From the NCBI GenBank assembly GCA_011050675.1, contig DRFI01000013.1:44809-108808 (forward strand): a DNA stretch of 64,000 nt, given 5' to 3'. This stretch comes from Maribacter sp. GTDB taxonomy: Bacteria; Bacteroidota; Bacteroidia; Flavobacteriales; Flavobacteriaceae. The notes below the pieces were generated by a model. It saw only the letters and a list, made by a program, of their open reading frames with translations. It did not search any database and had not been told where the DNA came from. Both the position numbers and the translations under genes were made by a program. Shown here piece after piece: positions 47,334 through 57,432 of the stretch (positions are counted from its first letter, which is position 1; each line of letters begins with the position of its first letter).

Positions 47334-48415
47334 TGCTATCAATAATAGATAAATACATTCTTAAACGGTATTTGGCGACGTTTTCGTTGATGCTCCTGTT
47401 GTTCATTCCCATAGGTATTATGGTGAATTTGGCAGAGCAGATCGGTAAAATGATCGATAATGAAGCACCGTTGAATGAAATTGTAATGTATTATGTGAAT
47501 TTCACTATTTACATTGGTAATCTATTATTTCCAATATTCTTATTCCTCTCCGTTATATTTTTTACATCTAAGTTGGCGAACAATACTGAAATTGTAGCCA
47601 TTTTAAGCTCTGGGGTTTCGTATGGTCGTTTCTTGAGACCATACATAATTGGAGCATCCATGATCGCTGTTTTAATGTTTTTTATGACCATGTTCATTGT
47701 GCCCAATGCAAGTGTTGGCTTTAATGAATTTAAATACAAATACCTTAAAAAAGGGAAACAGGATAGGGTTACTAACAATATATTCAATCAACTAAATGAA
47801 TCTGATTTTATTTACGTAAGTAGTTTTGATCCCGCAAGACAGCTAGGGCACAACTTTACTTTTGAGCGTTTTAATGAAAATAATGAACTTGATTTTAAAA
47901 TTTCTGCAGCAAATATTCGCTGGGTAGAGAAAGATTCTAATTATAGACTTACATCTTATAAAAAAAGAACCGTTTTAGGGGACACAGCTTTTATAGAAAG
48001 TAAACGAAGATTAGATACTATCTTTGCGTTTGATATTGGAGATTTAACTCCGGTATCTTACGTAGCAGAGACAAAAAATTTATTTGAGCTGGATTCGTTT
48101 ATTAAAGATCAAAAACGAAAGGGAGCATCTAACATAAACACTTATATTTTAGTAAAATACAAGCGTTGGGCATTACCACTAACTGCATTTATTTTAACTC
48201 TTATTGCAGTATCGGTTTCCTCTGTTAAAAGGCGCGGTGGTATGGGAGCTAATTTGGCATTCGGTATATTGATTGCATTTATATTTATATTTTTTGATAA
48301 GGTATTTGGAGTACTAGCGGAGCAATCTGGCTTTTCGCCTTTACTTGCTGTAATTATACCTAATGTTGTTTTTGGATGTTTAGCATTTTATCTACTTCAA
48401 AATGCAAAAAGATAA
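47333..48415 (+). CDS. LptF/LptG family permease
   Basis: The 360-residue protein has three N-terminal and three C-terminal membrane helices around a large beta-rich extracytoplasmic domain (about 115-270), the plan of the YjgP/YjgQ (LptF/LptG) subunits. The first helix region reads IIDKYILKRYLATFSLMLLL, typical for the family. With an LptB ATPase it would extract lipopolysaccharide from the inner membrane. Only one family member is seen here; a partner is probably elsewhere. Its ATG overlaps the tgt stop and its end overlaps the next gene by 14 bases. Confidence 0.9.
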   Translation: MLSIIDKYILKRYLATFSLMLLLFIPIGIMVNLAEQIGKMIDNEAPLNEIVMYYVNFTIYIGNLLFPIFLFLSVIFFTSKLANNTEIVAILSSGVSYGRFLRPYIIGASMIAVLMFFMTMFIVPNASVGFNEFKYKYLKKGKQDRVTNNIFNQLNESDFIYVSSFDPARQLGHNFTFERFNENNELDFKISAANIRWVEKDSNYRLTSYKKRTVLGDTAFIESKRRLDTIFAFDIGDLTPVSYVAETKNLFELDSFIKDQKRKGASNINTYILVKYKRWALPLTAFILTLIAVSVSSVKRRGGMGANLAFGILIAFIFIFFDKVFGVLAEQSGFSPLLAVIIPNVVFGCLAFYLLQNAKR

Positions 48416-49301
48416 AAATCTAAACCTATTACATTTACATTTTATAGTCTTTATTTGGGGCTTTACAGCCATTTTAGGAAAGCTTATTACTATAGATTCA
48501 TTACCCTTGGTTTGGATAAGAATGGGTTTGGCTACGCTCTTTATTGCAGTTTACATTTTAATTGCCAAGTTTAGTTTAAAGGTTTCCAAACAAACACTTT
48601 GGTGGTTGGTAGGTGGTGGTATTGTTGTTGCCTTGCACTGGGTAACCTTCTTTTTGGCGATAAAAGTTTCTACGGTCTCTGTAGCACTGGCAATGATGTC
48701 TACAGGAGCGTTTTTTACAGCCTTAATGGAACCGTTTTGGTACAAGCGTAAAATTATAGGTTACGAAATTTTCTTTGGCTTAATGGTAGTCGTGGGGCTC
48801 TATTTAATTTTTAAAGTAGAGACAGAATATGTGTATGGCATGACCATAGCATTGATATCAGCCTTTTTAGCAGCTGTTTTTTCCCTTATAAATGGCAAGT
48901 TGGTGCAAAATCATAAACCGTCTGTAATTTCCTTTTATGAACTAGGGGTAGGTGTTGTTTTCTTATCTATAATTTTAATAATTAAAGGAGACTGGAACAT
49001 GTCACTAGTGACATTACCTAGTATGGATTGGGTGTATATGTTGATATTGGCACTTATCTGTACTGCTTATGCATTTATAGCATCGGTAAAGATTATGCGT
49101 GTTTTAACACCATATACGGTTATGTTGACTACAAATCTAGAACCAGTATACGGTATTTTATTGGCTTGGCTCATATTTGGCTCTGACGAGGAAATGAAAC
49201 CAATGTTTTATGTTGGAGCCCTAATCATACTCAGTACGGTCATTGCCAACGGTATTTTGAAACAAAGAGCGAATATTAAAAAAAGGGTACCCAAGATTTA
49301 G
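48402..49301 (+). CDS. EamA-family (DMT) transporter
   Basis: The 299-residue protein has ten predicted membrane helices in two EamA repeats: HLHFIVFIWGFTAILGKLIT at the start, and a second repeat from about residue 150 ending in GALIILSTVIANG. Family members export metabolites or amino acids with unknown specificity. The start overlaps the end of the permease gene, consistent with a tgt-permease-EamA operon. Confidence 0.9.
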   Translation: MQKDKNLNLLHLHFIVFIWGFTAILGKLITIDSLPLVWIRMGLATLFIAVYILIAKFSLKVSKQTLWWLVGGGIVVALHWVTFFLAIKVSTVSVALAMMSTGAFFTALMEPFWYKRKIIGYEIFFGLMVVVGLYLIFKVETEYVYGMTIALISAFLAAVFSLINGKLVQNHKPSVISFYELGVGVVFLSIILIIKGDWNMSLVTLPSMDWVYMLILALICTAYAFIASVKIMRVLTPYTVMLTTNLEPVYGILLAWLIFGSDEEMKPMFYVGALIILSTVIANGILKQRANIKKRVPKI

Positions 49302-49313
49302 GTATTAAAGTTT

Positions 49314-49321
49314 TATCTTTG
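49314..49321 (+). promoter_or_regulatory. -7 element before accA
   Basis: TATCTTTG fits the consensus exactly, 29 bases before the accA ATG. No clear -33 box. Confidence 0.5.
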
Positions 49322-49350
49322 AGCCGCAACTAAAGAAACTTTATTGAAAT

Positions 49351-50304
49351 ATGGAATATTTGGATTTTGAACTTCCTATTAAAGAACTGGAAGAGCAATT
49401 GGACAAGTGCATGGTAATTGGGGAGGAAAGTGATGTTGATGTTACTGAAACATGCAAACAGATTGAGAAGAAACTTGCCGATACTAGGAAAGAGATTTAT
49501 AAAAACTTAACTGCATGGCAACGCGTACAATTATCTAGGCATCCAAATAGACCTTATACATTAGATTATATAAAAGCTATTTGTGGTGAGACGTTCTTGG
49601 AACTTCATGGTGATCGTACCGTGAAAGATGATAAGGCCATGATCGGTGGTTTAGGTAAAATTGGTGATCAGAGCTATATGTTCATTGGTCAACAAAAAGG
49701 CTATAATACTAAAACTCGACAGTATAGAAATTTTGGTATGGCAAACCCAGAAGGGTATAGAAAAGCCTTGCGCTTAATGAAATCTGCCGAAAAATTTCAA
49801 GTCCCTGTCGTTTGTTTAATTGATACACCGGGTGCTTACCCAGGTATAGAAGCAGAGGAAAGAGGACAAGGAGAAGCAATCGCTAGAAACATTCTTGAAA
49901 TGACACGCCTTAAAGTGCCTATAATTGTTGTGATTATTGGTGAAGGAGCGTCTGGTGGTGCATTAGGTATAGGTGTAGGTGATAAAGTACTAATGCTTGA
50001 GAATACTTGGTATTCTGTTATTTCACCAGAATCTTGTTCTTCTATTTTATGGAGAAGTTGGGAGTATAAGGAAAAAGCTGCTGAAGCTTTGAAACTTACG
50101 GCTACCGATATGAAGAAATTGAAATTAATCGATGAAATCATAAGAGAACCTGCTGGTGGTGCTCACTCCAACAGAGAAAAGACTTTTGATACTGTAAAAA
50201 ATAAAATTTCTTCTCATTTTGAGAACTTGCAAAAGTTATCACCAAAAGAATTAGTAAATCAGCGCATGGATAAATATGCCCAAATGGGTGTTTTTAACGG
50301 ATAA
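49351..50304 (+). CDS. accA: Acetyl-CoA carboxylase, carboxyltransferase subunit alpha
   Basis: The 317-residue protein matches bacterial AccA length. It has the N-terminal helical region ([17 protein letters not shown]) and a crotonase-fold domain with [40 protein letters not shown] and [12 protein letters not shown]. It pairs with AccD to transfer CO2 from biotin-BCCP to acetyl-CoA, the first step of fatty acid synthesis. Its own promoter lies in front and a terminator behind. Confidence 0.97.
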   Translation: MEYLDFELPIKELEEQLDKCMVIGEESDVDVTETCKQIEKKLADTRKEIYKNLTAWQRVQLSRHPNRPYTLDYIKAICGETFLELHGDRTVKDDKAMIGGLGKIGDQSYMFIGQQKGYNTKTRQYRNFGMANPEGYRKALRLMKSAEKFQVPVVCLIDTPGAYPGIEAEERGQGEAIARNILEMTRLKVPIIVVIIGEGASGGALGIGVGDKVLMLENTWYSVISPESCSSILWRSWEYKEKAAEALKLTATDMKKLKLIDEIIREPAGGAHSNREKTFDTVKNKISSHFENLQKLSPKELVNQRMDKYAQMGVFNG

Positions 50305-50331
50305 TCTGCATTTTAGGCTTCTTTAAAATAT

Positions 50332-50353
50332 ACCGAGGATTTTATTCCTCGGT
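50332..50353 (+). terminator. Rho-independent terminator after accA
   Basis: An 8-bp stem (50332-50339 with 50346-50353) and a run of seven T. Confidence 0.88.
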
Positions 50354-50387
50354 TTTTTTATGTTATTAACAGAAAATCGTAACTTAT

Positions 50388-50403
50388 TAACAATCAATTG
50401 TTA
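50388..50403. repeat. Palindrome upstream of dnaB
   Basis: TAACAAT-CA-ATTGTTA is a perfect 7-bp inverted repeat with a two-base spacer, 67 bases before the dnaB start. A second small hairpin (50416-50429) follows. It may be an operator. Confidence 0.45.
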
Positions 50404-50470
50404 GTCAACTGTGAACATCGTAAACGATGCTTTTAACATTAACTAAGGGTTAATTGTATACTTTCGCACT

Positions 50471-52021
50471 ATGGAGAACACGAAACCTTTTGTCGCTCGA
50501 AAGATTGACAAATCTACTATTATAAACCTTGAGAGAGGTAAAATTCCACCACAAGCCGTTGATTTAGAGGAGGTTGTATTAGGTGCGATGATGATAGATA
50601 AAAAAGGTGTAGATGAAGTAATCGATATTTTACACCCAGATGTTTTCTATAAAGATGCCCATAGATTTATCTATGAAGCCATCTTTGTACTTTTCGAAGA
50701 ATCTCAACCGGTCGATTTATTAACCGTTTCGTCACAACTTAAGAAAGTTGGCAAATTAGAGGTAAGTGGAGGTGATTTTTATTTGATAAAATTAACTCAA
50801 AAAGTAGCTTCTTCAGCGCATATTGAGTTTCATGCACGTATCATACTTCAAAAGTATATTCAGCGAAGTTTAATTAAAATTTCGGGTGAAATTATTGAAG
50901 AGGCATATGATGAAGCAACTGATGTTTTTGATTTATTGGATGCTGCGGAAGCAAAATTATATGATGTTACCCAAGGTAACTTAAAGCGTTCTGCAGAGAC
51001 TGCTCAAGATTTGGTTATACAAGCTAAAAAACGAATTGAAGAGATTGCAGGTAAAGAGGGGATGAGTGGTATTGCTTCTGGATTTGATAAGCTAGATAAG
51101 CTTACATCTGGGTGGCAGCCAAGTGATTTAATAATCGTTGCGGCACGTCCTGGTATGGGTAAAACGGCTTTGACCTTATCTATGGCTAGAAATATGGCCG
51201 TAAATACAAATACACCTGTGGCATTCTTTTCACTAGAGATGTCTTCAGTACAGTTGATTACCAGATTGATTTCTTCCGAAACAGGTTTGTCTTCAGAGAA
51301 ATTAAGAACTGGTAAGCTTGAAAAACACGAATGGGAGCAATTGAACGTTAAGGTGAAGGCTTTGGAGAAAGCCCCATTGTTTATTGATGATACTCCGTCA
51401 CTTTCTATTTTCGATTTACGTGCAAAGGCAAGAAGACTTGCATCTCAGCATGGTATCAAGATGATAATGATTGATTATTTGCAGTTGATGACAGCTGGTG
51501 GTAGTCAAAAAGGAGGAAACAGGGAACAAGAAATTTCTACGATTTCTAGAAACTTAAAGGCATTAGCAAAAGAATTAAGTGTGCCAGTAATTGCGTTATC
51601 ACAGTTGTCGCGTGCAGTTGAAACACGTGGTGGTAGTAAGAGACCTATTCTATCGGATTTGAGGGAATCTGGAGCAATTGAGCAAGATGCCGATATTGTT
51701 TCTTTTATTTATAGACCTGAATATTATAAGATAGAAGAATGGGATGATGAAGAACGTACACCAACTCAAGGTCAAGCAGAATTTATCGTTGCGAAACACA
51801 GAAACGGTGGTCTAGAGAATATTAGATTGAAGTTTATTGGTAATCAAGGTAAGTTTGATAACCTTGACGATTTTGATTCTCCGTTCGAATTTCAATCTAA
51901 AATGAATGCAAACGAAGAGAACCCTTTTGCAACCAAAAACTTACCAAGTGCAGATGATGCTTTTGGTAGTAGTATGAATAATAGTCCAGATTTAGATGAG
52001 GATAACGATGTTCCATTTTAA
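50471..52021 (+). CDS. dnaB: Replicative DNA helicase
   Basis: The 516-residue hexameric helicase has an N-terminal DnaB domain (about 20-125: PPQAVDLEEVVLGAMMIDKK), a linker helix, and a RecA-type core with Walker A AARPGMGKTAL, Walker B MIMIDYLQLM and the arginine-finger region SDLRESGAIEQDAD. It unwinds DNA ahead of the replication fork. A TACTTTCG sequence just before the ATG resembles a -7 box and suggests a very short leader. A terminator follows. Confidence 0.98.
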   Translation: MENTKPFVARKIDKSTIINLERGKIPPQAVDLEEVVLGAMMIDKKGVDEVIDILHPDVFYKDAHRFIYEAIFVLFEESQPVDLLTVSSQLKKVGKLEVSGGDFYLIKLTQKVASSAHIEFHARIILQKYIQRSLIKISGEIIEEAYDEATDVFDLLDAAEAKLYDVTQGNLKRSAETAQDLVIQAKKRIEEIAGKEGMSGIASGFDKLDKLTSGWQPSDLIIVAARPGMGKTALTLSMARNMAVNTNTPVAFFSLEMSSVQLITRLISSETGLSSEKLRTGKLEKHEWEQLNVKVKALEKAPLFIDDTPSLSIFDLRAKARRLASQHGIKMIMIDYLQLMTAGGSQKGGNREQEISTISRNLKALAKELSVPVIALSQLSRAVETRGGSKRPILSDLRESGAIEQDADIVSFIYRPEYYKIEEWDDEERTPTQGQAEFIVAKHRNGGLENIRLKFIGNQGKFDNLDDFDSPFEFQSKMNANEENPFATKNLPSADDAFGSSMNNSPDLDEDNDVPF

Positions 52022-52043
52022 ATTGTAGAATAAATTTATAATT

Positions 52044-52071
52044 AAAAAGTCTCCAGTAGTGGAGACTTTTT
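52044..52071 (+). terminator. Rho-independent terminator after dnaB
   Basis: An 11-bp perfect stem (52044-52054 with 52061-52071) with a 6-base loop; the 3' arm ends in five T. Confidence 0.9.
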
Positions 52072-52132
52072 GCGTTTGTAACAATTCGATTTTGTGGAAT
52101 ATCACTTTACAACAGCTTTAACGATAACCAAA

Positions 52133-52162
52133 TTTGTGACCAAAGTTTTTACTTTATCTTTG
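52133..52162 (+). promoter_or_regulatory. Promoter of the conserved secreted protein gene
   Basis: TTTG (52133-52136), 18 bases, then TATCTTTG (52155-52162). Both boxes match the Bacteroidota consensus. The ATG lies 23 bases further on. Confidence 0.8.
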
Positions 52163-52185
52163 AATTAATGTCTTGAATATAATAT

Positions 52186-53448
52186 ATGTCAAAAATTGTA
52201 TCGTCAGTTTTCTTTCTTCTTTTATCAGTCCAGCTATTTGCGTCATCGATATTGATTCCGATGGATTCCGATACTCAAAAAAACCATTTAAAAGCTTACG
52301 GAATTACCTATTGGGTTTTGGCAAAACAGCAAAAAGTACAGTGGTTATTGAACTATCGTGGAGGGTCATTTTTACTTCCGGATGGAGAAAGTATTAGAAA
52401 AGAATGTCAAATAAGAGGAGTTAGCTTTGAAATATTATCAGATGCACAGGCGAACGGAATCTTAGATGAAATTAGTAGTCCTTCAAAGAATCAAGATGCT
52501 GTAATACTAGAGAAAGCACCGAGAATAGCCGTTTATTCTCCAAAAGACAAACAACCATGGGATGATGCGGTAACTATGGCATTGACCTATGCAGAAATTC
52601 CGTATACCACTATATATGACGAAGAAGTATTAGGAGATAAATTAGCTTTATATGATTGGTTACACTTACATCATGAAGATTTTACAGGACAATATGGTAA
52701 ATTCTATGGTGCTTACAGAGCAACACCTTGGTATATTGAAGGAAAGAAGAATGCAGAGAAACTAGCAAATAAATTAGGGTATGATAAAGTATCTGAAGAA
52801 AAGAGAGCGGTTGCATTAAAAATTAGAAATTATGTTATCGGTGGCGGATTCATGTTTGCTATGTGTTCTGCAACAGATAGTTTTGATATCGCTTTAGCCG
52901 CAGACGGAATTGATATTGTAGAGCCAATGTTTGATGGTGATGCTTCTGATCCTAATTATCAGGCGAGTTTAGAGTATAATAAAACTTTTGCTTTTACAGA
53001 TTTTATATTAGAAAGAAGTCCTTTGAAATATGAGTTTTCATCAATTGATATGACTAATAAACGAGGGAACGTGCCAAAAGAATCCGATTACTTTTCTTTG
53101 ATGGATTTTTCGGCAAAATGGGATCCTGTTCCTACTATGTTATGTCAAAATCATACATCTTTAGTTAAAGGTTTTATGGGGCAAACAACTGCATTTACTC
53201 GTAACCAAATTAAACCAACTGTTTTAGTGTTAGGTGAAAACAAGTTAAACGAAGAGGCTAGATATATTCACGGAATTAAAGGCAAAGGATTTTTTACATT
53301 TTATGGAGGTCATGACCCTGAAGATTATCAACATAGGGTAGGAGACCCAAAAACAGAGTTAGAGCTACATCCTACTTCGCCGGGATATCGTTTAATTTTA
53401 AATAATGTGTTGTTTCCGGCTGCAAAAAAGAAAAAACAGAAGACTTAA
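52186..53448 (+). CDS. Conserved secreted protein, often labelled asparagine synthetase B in Bacteroidota
   Basis: The 420-residue protein has a signal peptide (to about residue 20, SVQLFAS). I do not see the glutaminase or synthetase domains of AsnB. A stretch near GGGFMFAMCSATDSFDIALA looks like a nucleophile elbow of a class I glutamine-amidotransferase-like fold, and WLHLHHEDFTGQYGKFYGAY is strongly conserved-looking. From memory, proteins of this kind in Flavobacteriia are annotated asparagine synthetase B, which seems unsupported. It is probably periplasmic. It has its own promoter and a terminator shared with the convergent lipoprotein gene. Confidence 0.7.
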   Translation: MSKIVSSVFFLLLSVQLFASSILIPMDSDTQKNHLKAYGITYWVLAKQQKVQWLLNYRGGSFLLPDGESIRKECQIRGVSFEILSDAQANGILDEISSPSKNQDAVILEKAPRIAVYSPKDKQPWDDAVTMALTYAEIPYTTIYDEEVLGDKLALYDWLHLHHEDFTGQYGKFYGAYRATPWYIEGKKNAEKLANKLGYDKVSEEKRAVALKIRNYVIGGGFMFAMCSATDSFDIALAADGIDIVEPMFDGDASDPNYQASLEYNKTFAFTDFILERSPLKYEFSSIDMTNKRGNVPKESDYFSLMDFSAKWDPVPTMLCQNHTSLVKGFMGQTTAFTRNQIKPTVLVLGENKLNEEARYIHGIKGKGFFTFYGGHDPEDYQHRVGDPKTELELHPTSPGYRLILNNVLFPAAKKKKQKT

Positions 53449-53473
53449 TAGCAACTTTAAAGTTGATGTAAGC

Positions 53474-53513
53474 AAAAACCGTTGTCAAAACTTAAATTTT
53501 GACAACGGTTTTT
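53474..53513. terminator. Bidirectional terminator
   Basis: A near-perfect 17-bp stem (53474-53490 with 53497-53513) with A and T runs on the two sides, placed between convergent genes. Confidence 0.92.
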
Positions 53514-53560
53514 TAATAAGTGATATTTATTTTCGAAATGAATTCGAAATAAATACTGGT

Positions 53561-54922
53561 CTAGAATACTCCTATAAAGTGACTACCAGCAACATTTACT
53601 AATTTTGCACCTTTTGTGACTTCACCAGTTTCTGTTTCAACAACATATATATTTCCGTTTTCTCCTACAGCACCTTGAGTAACATAAATTTCTGTTCCGT
53701 CAACTACAAAACCTTGGTATTGGAATAGATAGAAATCTGGATCGTAAGGAATAGCGTCAATTTTAACCGCTGTTTTAGCATTTAAATCTACCATTGCAAA
53801 AAATCCTTGAGCACCTGCAACACCTTCTGCAGAACCATCATGACGGTAAGCTAATACAGCTTTGCCATTTGCTGCTGGTCTCCATGCAAGAATATAAGCA
53901 CCCTCAATTCCTAAAGCATCATCTAGATTAAAGTCGTAAGTATCGTCATATTCATTATCTGCACCTATCTTTAAGATATAAGAACCTTCTGGGTCACTTT
54001 GGTTAGCTTGATAAACACTACCGTTGTATTCGAAAGAATTAATACTACGGTATCCGTTTGTGTTGCCATGACCTAATGTAGAAGTTATAACAGATGGATT
54101 AAGTAGGGAAGGGTAATCCAAAATGATAGTTTTAGAACCTAAAATCTCATAATCACTAGCGCTTTCTGCAGTTGCAGGATCAACTTTACTTAAACGAGCT
54201 CCAATATATAATTTGTCTCCCGCTTGATTTAAAGTAGGCATATCAATTCTAGAGATATAATATCCGTTTGCTTCCTCTTCAGCACTTAATGCAACACTAT
54301 GTTCTTGAAATTCTTTTATTGAAGAATTTACCAAATCTAAAGTCACAACACCAATTGTTGCTTCTGTACGAGTGTAAGTGTCATTTTCATCAAATTCATT
54401 TTCTGTATTTACATAAACAGCAGCGCCCGTTTGGTCTCCATCAAACAATTTTATCCATCTTGGAGCAGTACCTACATAAGGTGCGATACTTACCTCTGAA
54501 CCAGACGGTGTGAAAATTTGTCCGCCTTCTACGGTATATTTCGTGTAATTACCACCAGTATCTCCTGCGTAGCTAATATTAAAAATAGTATTTCCATCTT
54601 CAGAAGATTGCAATCTTGCCGTTCTGTTAGAAGGTGCAATAAAACCGTTTTCAAAAGGCGCTATAGATACTGTTGGGTCTTTTGCATCATCGCTAGTTAC
54701 AGAATAAATTAAGGTTCCTCCGTTACCATCACCAGGGTTATCACCCATTTTAGCAGCAGCTACAGTTATCCATCTCGGTTCTTCTGAATCTTCTGTTTCT
54801 GGTTCTTCAGTATCTGGTTCTGGTGTTACGACTGTATCATCTTCACTGCTACAAGCGGTCATTAGACCAGCTGTTAGTATAATTGCGGCAAAGGTTTTAA
54901 TGTTTAGAAAAGTACGTTTCAT
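53561..54922 (-). CDS. Lipoprotein, probably DUF4374-like beta-propeller, partner of a TonB receptor
   Basis: The 453-residue protein has a lipoprotein signal (LMTACSSEDD) and an acidic low-complexity linker, then repeated strand modules typical of a beta-propeller (YYISRIDMPTLNQAGDKLYI, FEYNGSVYQANQSDPEGSYI, YVTQGAVGENGNIYVVETET). The layout recalls DUF4374 proteins, which are encoded beside siderophore-type TonB receptors in Bacteroidota. It lies 20 bases after the receptor gene on the same strand, so the two are probably an operon. It would sit on the outer membrane, perhaps binding ligand for the receptor. The family name is moderately sure. Confidence 0.68.
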   Translation of the reverse strand: MKRTFLNIKTFAAIILTAGLMTACSSEDDTVVTPEPDTEEPETEDSEEPRWITVAAAKMGDNPGDGNGGTLIYSVTSDDAKDPTVSIAPFENGFIAPSNRTARLQSSEDGNTIFNISYAGDTGGNYTKYTVEGGQIFTPSGSEVSIAPYVGTAPRWIKLFDGDQTGAAVYVNTENEFDENDTYTRTEATIGVVTLDLVNSSIKEFQEHSVALSAEEEANGYYISRIDMPTLNQAGDKLYIGARLSKVDPATAESASDYEILGSKTIILDYPSLLNPSVITSTLGHGNTNGYRSINSFEYNGSVYQANQSDPEGSYILKIGADNEYDDTYDFNLDDALGIEGAYILAWRPAANGKAVLAYRHDGSAEGVAGAQGFFAMVDLNAKTAVKIDAIPYDPDFYLFQYQGFVVDGTEIYVTQGAVGENGNIYVVETETGEVTKGAKLVNVAGSHFIGVF

Positions 54923-54942
54923 TTTAGGTGTTATTTAAAAGA

Positions 54943-57366
54943 TTAAAATTTATTTATTGCGTAATTTAATTTTAGATAAAAAGCTCGACCTGGTTTTTGT
55001 ACAGATAGATTATCGTAGACAGGTTTATCGAATATATTTTTGATGTCAAAACTCATTACAAACTTTTTTTTAGGGAAAGTGTAACTAAGTCCGATATCTT
55101 GTGATAGTTGTTGTGGAACTTCAAAAAACTCATTTCCAACAGTATTTGTTCCTTGTGAGGTTAAGAATGAAAATTCATCAGTGAAATAAGCATTGTAGAA
55201 AAGATTCAATTGAGATTTTTTTAGAACTACATCTTTAAAGAAATATCGTAAGCCAGCATTCATGGTAAAGAATGGGGTGTTAGGAACATCTATTTCAATT
55301 CCTTGATTTATAATTTTTAAATCGAACCGAGAGATATTAAAGTTGAGTCCAAAATTGTTATTGTAAGAGTAGTTTAATTGTGCATCGAAACCCTTAGATG
55401 TACCACTACCTTGATTTACGTAAACAATTAATTCGTCATCAACGTTCAAAGACGTTTCAATCGGTAGACCAATTCTATCTTTAATATTTCTGGTAAATAC
55501 GTTTGTGGAAACTGTAAAGTCGTGTTTTTTGATATTAAAAGATCCAAATCGGAACCCTAGGTTGTAGTTGTCGCTACTTTCTGGGTCAATACTTGAATTA
55601 GCAACTACGTTATCTCCATCATCTCCAAAAACCTCTGTTTCATTAGGTAGACGTATAGCTTTTTCTGCAGATGCTAAAAGTGTTATGTTTGGTGTAATTT
55701 CATAAGAAGTCGCAAAACCATACCCGTCATATTTCTTATTACTACTAACAACTTCATTAACAATAGCATCGTTTCCGTTGGAATCAGTTTCTATAGCAGG
55801 ATCAACACTTACAGTCTTTTGCTGATAATGTTTGCCAAAAAGACTCGCTTTTAATTTTTCATCAAAAGCGGTTAATTCATAGGATAAAGAATAGATGTTT
55901 TTATGTAAATCTCGTGTGCCAAGAAAGGTGTTTTCCAATACAGATCTTAGAGCATCGCTGTCTTCTCTGTCAATTCCACTATATACATGATTTATAGATA
56001 ATTTGTGGTTGTGGTTGTGGTTAATGGCATATGAAACTCCAGTTCTAATTGATGCTACATTTCTTTTAATTTTTGCTAGGGTAGGACCACCTTCTTGTTG
56101 AGAACGCCATGTGTATTGATATTCATTTCCTCTAAAATCAATAGCTCGTTCTCCGTTCCAACTATAGGCCCAAGAAACAGTATCATTAACTACACGGTTT
56201 CTTTTTCCGAACAAACCGTTAATGGAAAAATCAAGTCCTTTGGTGAATAGGTCTTTCTTTTGATAACTTATACTTCCTAATAGTGCATCAGACTCTAGAA
56301 ATCTATCCTTGTATGGTGTTATCGTCATAAAGGCTCCATGTTGAACCTCTTTATAATCATCAGAACCAGTAACGCCAATGAAAAATTGATCTGCCCATTT
56401 TACATCGGTAAAACCAATTTCGGCCCTTCCTCCGGTAGATCTGTATGCATCGTTAAATCTTCTTGCTGTTATGGGGGTTTGTACTCCTCCTAAACCTGTT
56501 ACAACTACACTTCTACCTGATACTTTATAGTCATTGTCCGAATAGTTATGAAAAAGAGATGCTTTAACGGTAAATCCTGATTTTTCAAAACGATATAATC
56601 CATTTACATTAGTTTGTAAAGTGTTAAATGATCCGTAAGAAACCGATGCATTGAAATTTGTTTTTGCATCATTATGCAATACGATGTTTATCGCACCGCC
56701 TAAAGCATCATCTGCTAAATGCACTGGTACCACCCCTTTGTAAACTTCAATATTCTTAATCATTGAAGGTGGAATGCTGTTTAGGTTAAATGAATTTCCA
56801 TAAGTAGAAATAGGGATTCCGTCGATAAATATGCGAACCGAGTTTCCTGATAATCCATTTAAACTATAAGTGACTTCAGAACCAAGTCCTCCATTTTGGC
56901 GAATTTTGACACCTACTGTAGTGTTTAATAATTCATTGGTTTGAATGTTTCTTAGGCTAGCTTCTTCCGTATTTATTGCATTTACCGCAAAACCCTTGGT
57001 TTCAATTTGGGTTTCTTTTGTTTTACCTTTTACTGTTACTTCATCTAAATTTTCTGTGGATTCCTGTAGGGTGAAATTTATCTCCTTTACGCTAGTATTT
57101 TCTTTAAACTCAAAAGTCTTTGAACGTGTAGTATAACCAACAAATGATACGATAACATTATGCTTTCCTTTGAGTATTTTGTTAATAGTGAAATACCCAT
57201 TGTCATCAGTAAGGACACCAAGTTTTGAACTTTCTATAAGAACACTAGCAAAAGGTAATGGCTCGCCCGATGTGTCTTTTACTATACCTGAAATTGAACA
57301 GAAAATATCTTGCCCTTGAACAGATATAAATAACAATAAAAGAATTGACGTTAATAAGTTTTTCAT
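54943..57366 (-). CDS. TonB-dependent outer-membrane receptor
   Basis: The 807-residue protein has a signal peptide (ending near VQGQ), a CarboxypepD_reg-like domain (about 22-105: CSISGIVKDTSGEPLPFASV), a plug domain (about 115-230: NELLNTTVGVKIRQNGGLGS, VRIFIDGIPI, ADDALGGAINIVL) and a 22-strand-type barrel ending in PGRAFYLKLNYAINKF. It is too short for SusC and fits siderophore/FecA-like receptors. The lipoprotein gene downstream and the divergent AraC regulator fit a metal or siderophore uptake role. The ligand is unknown. Confidence 0.94.
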   Translation of the reverse strand: MKNLLTSILLLLFISVQGQDIFCSISGIVKDTSGEPLPFASVLIESSKLGVLTDDNGYFTINKILKGKHNVIVSFVGYTTRSKTFEFKENTSVKEINFTLQESTENLDEVTVKGKTKETQIETKGFAVNAINTEEASLRNIQTNELLNTTVGVKIRQNGGLGSEVTYSLNGLSGNSVRIFIDGIPISTYGNSFNLNSIPPSMIKNIEVYKGVVPVHLADDALGGAINIVLHNDAKTNFNASVSYGSFNTLQTNVNGLYRFEKSGFTVKASLFHNYSDNDYKVSGRSVVVTGLGGVQTPITARRFNDAYRSTGGRAEIGFTDVKWADQFFIGVTGSDDYKEVQHGAFMTITPYKDRFLESDALLGSISYQKKDLFTKGLDFSINGLFGKRNRVVNDTVSWAYSWNGERAIDFRGNEYQYTWRSQQEGGPTLAKIKRNVASIRTGVSYAINHNHNHKLSINHVYSGIDREDSDALRSVLENTFLGTRDLHKNIYSLSYELTAFDEKLKASLFGKHYQQKTVSVDPAIETDSNGNDAIVNEVVSSNKKYDGYGFATSYEITPNITLLASAEKAIRLPNETEVFGDDGDNVVANSSIDPESSDNYNLGFRFGSFNIKKHDFTVSTNVFTRNIKDRIGLPIETSLNVDDELIVYVNQGSGTSKGFDAQLNYSYNNNFGLNFNISRFDLKIINQGIEIDVPNTPFFTMNAGLRYFFKDVVLKKSQLNLFYNAYFTDEFSFLTSQGTNTVGNEFFEVPQQLSQDIGLSYTFPKKKFVMSFDIKNIFDKPVYDNLSVQKPGRAFYLKLNYAINKF

Positions 57367-57424
57367 CTGGATTTAAAAAAGCTACTAATCTTTATTAAGA
57401 TTTAGTCTAAATAAATTAGTTTTG

Positions 57425-57432
57425 CAAATCTA
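57425..57432 (-). promoter_or_regulatory. -7 element for the TonB receptor gene
   Basis: Reads TAGATTTG on the minus strand (TAnnTTTG), 58 bases before the start codon. The -33 box is not clear, which would fit activator-dependent expression. Confidence 0.4.
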
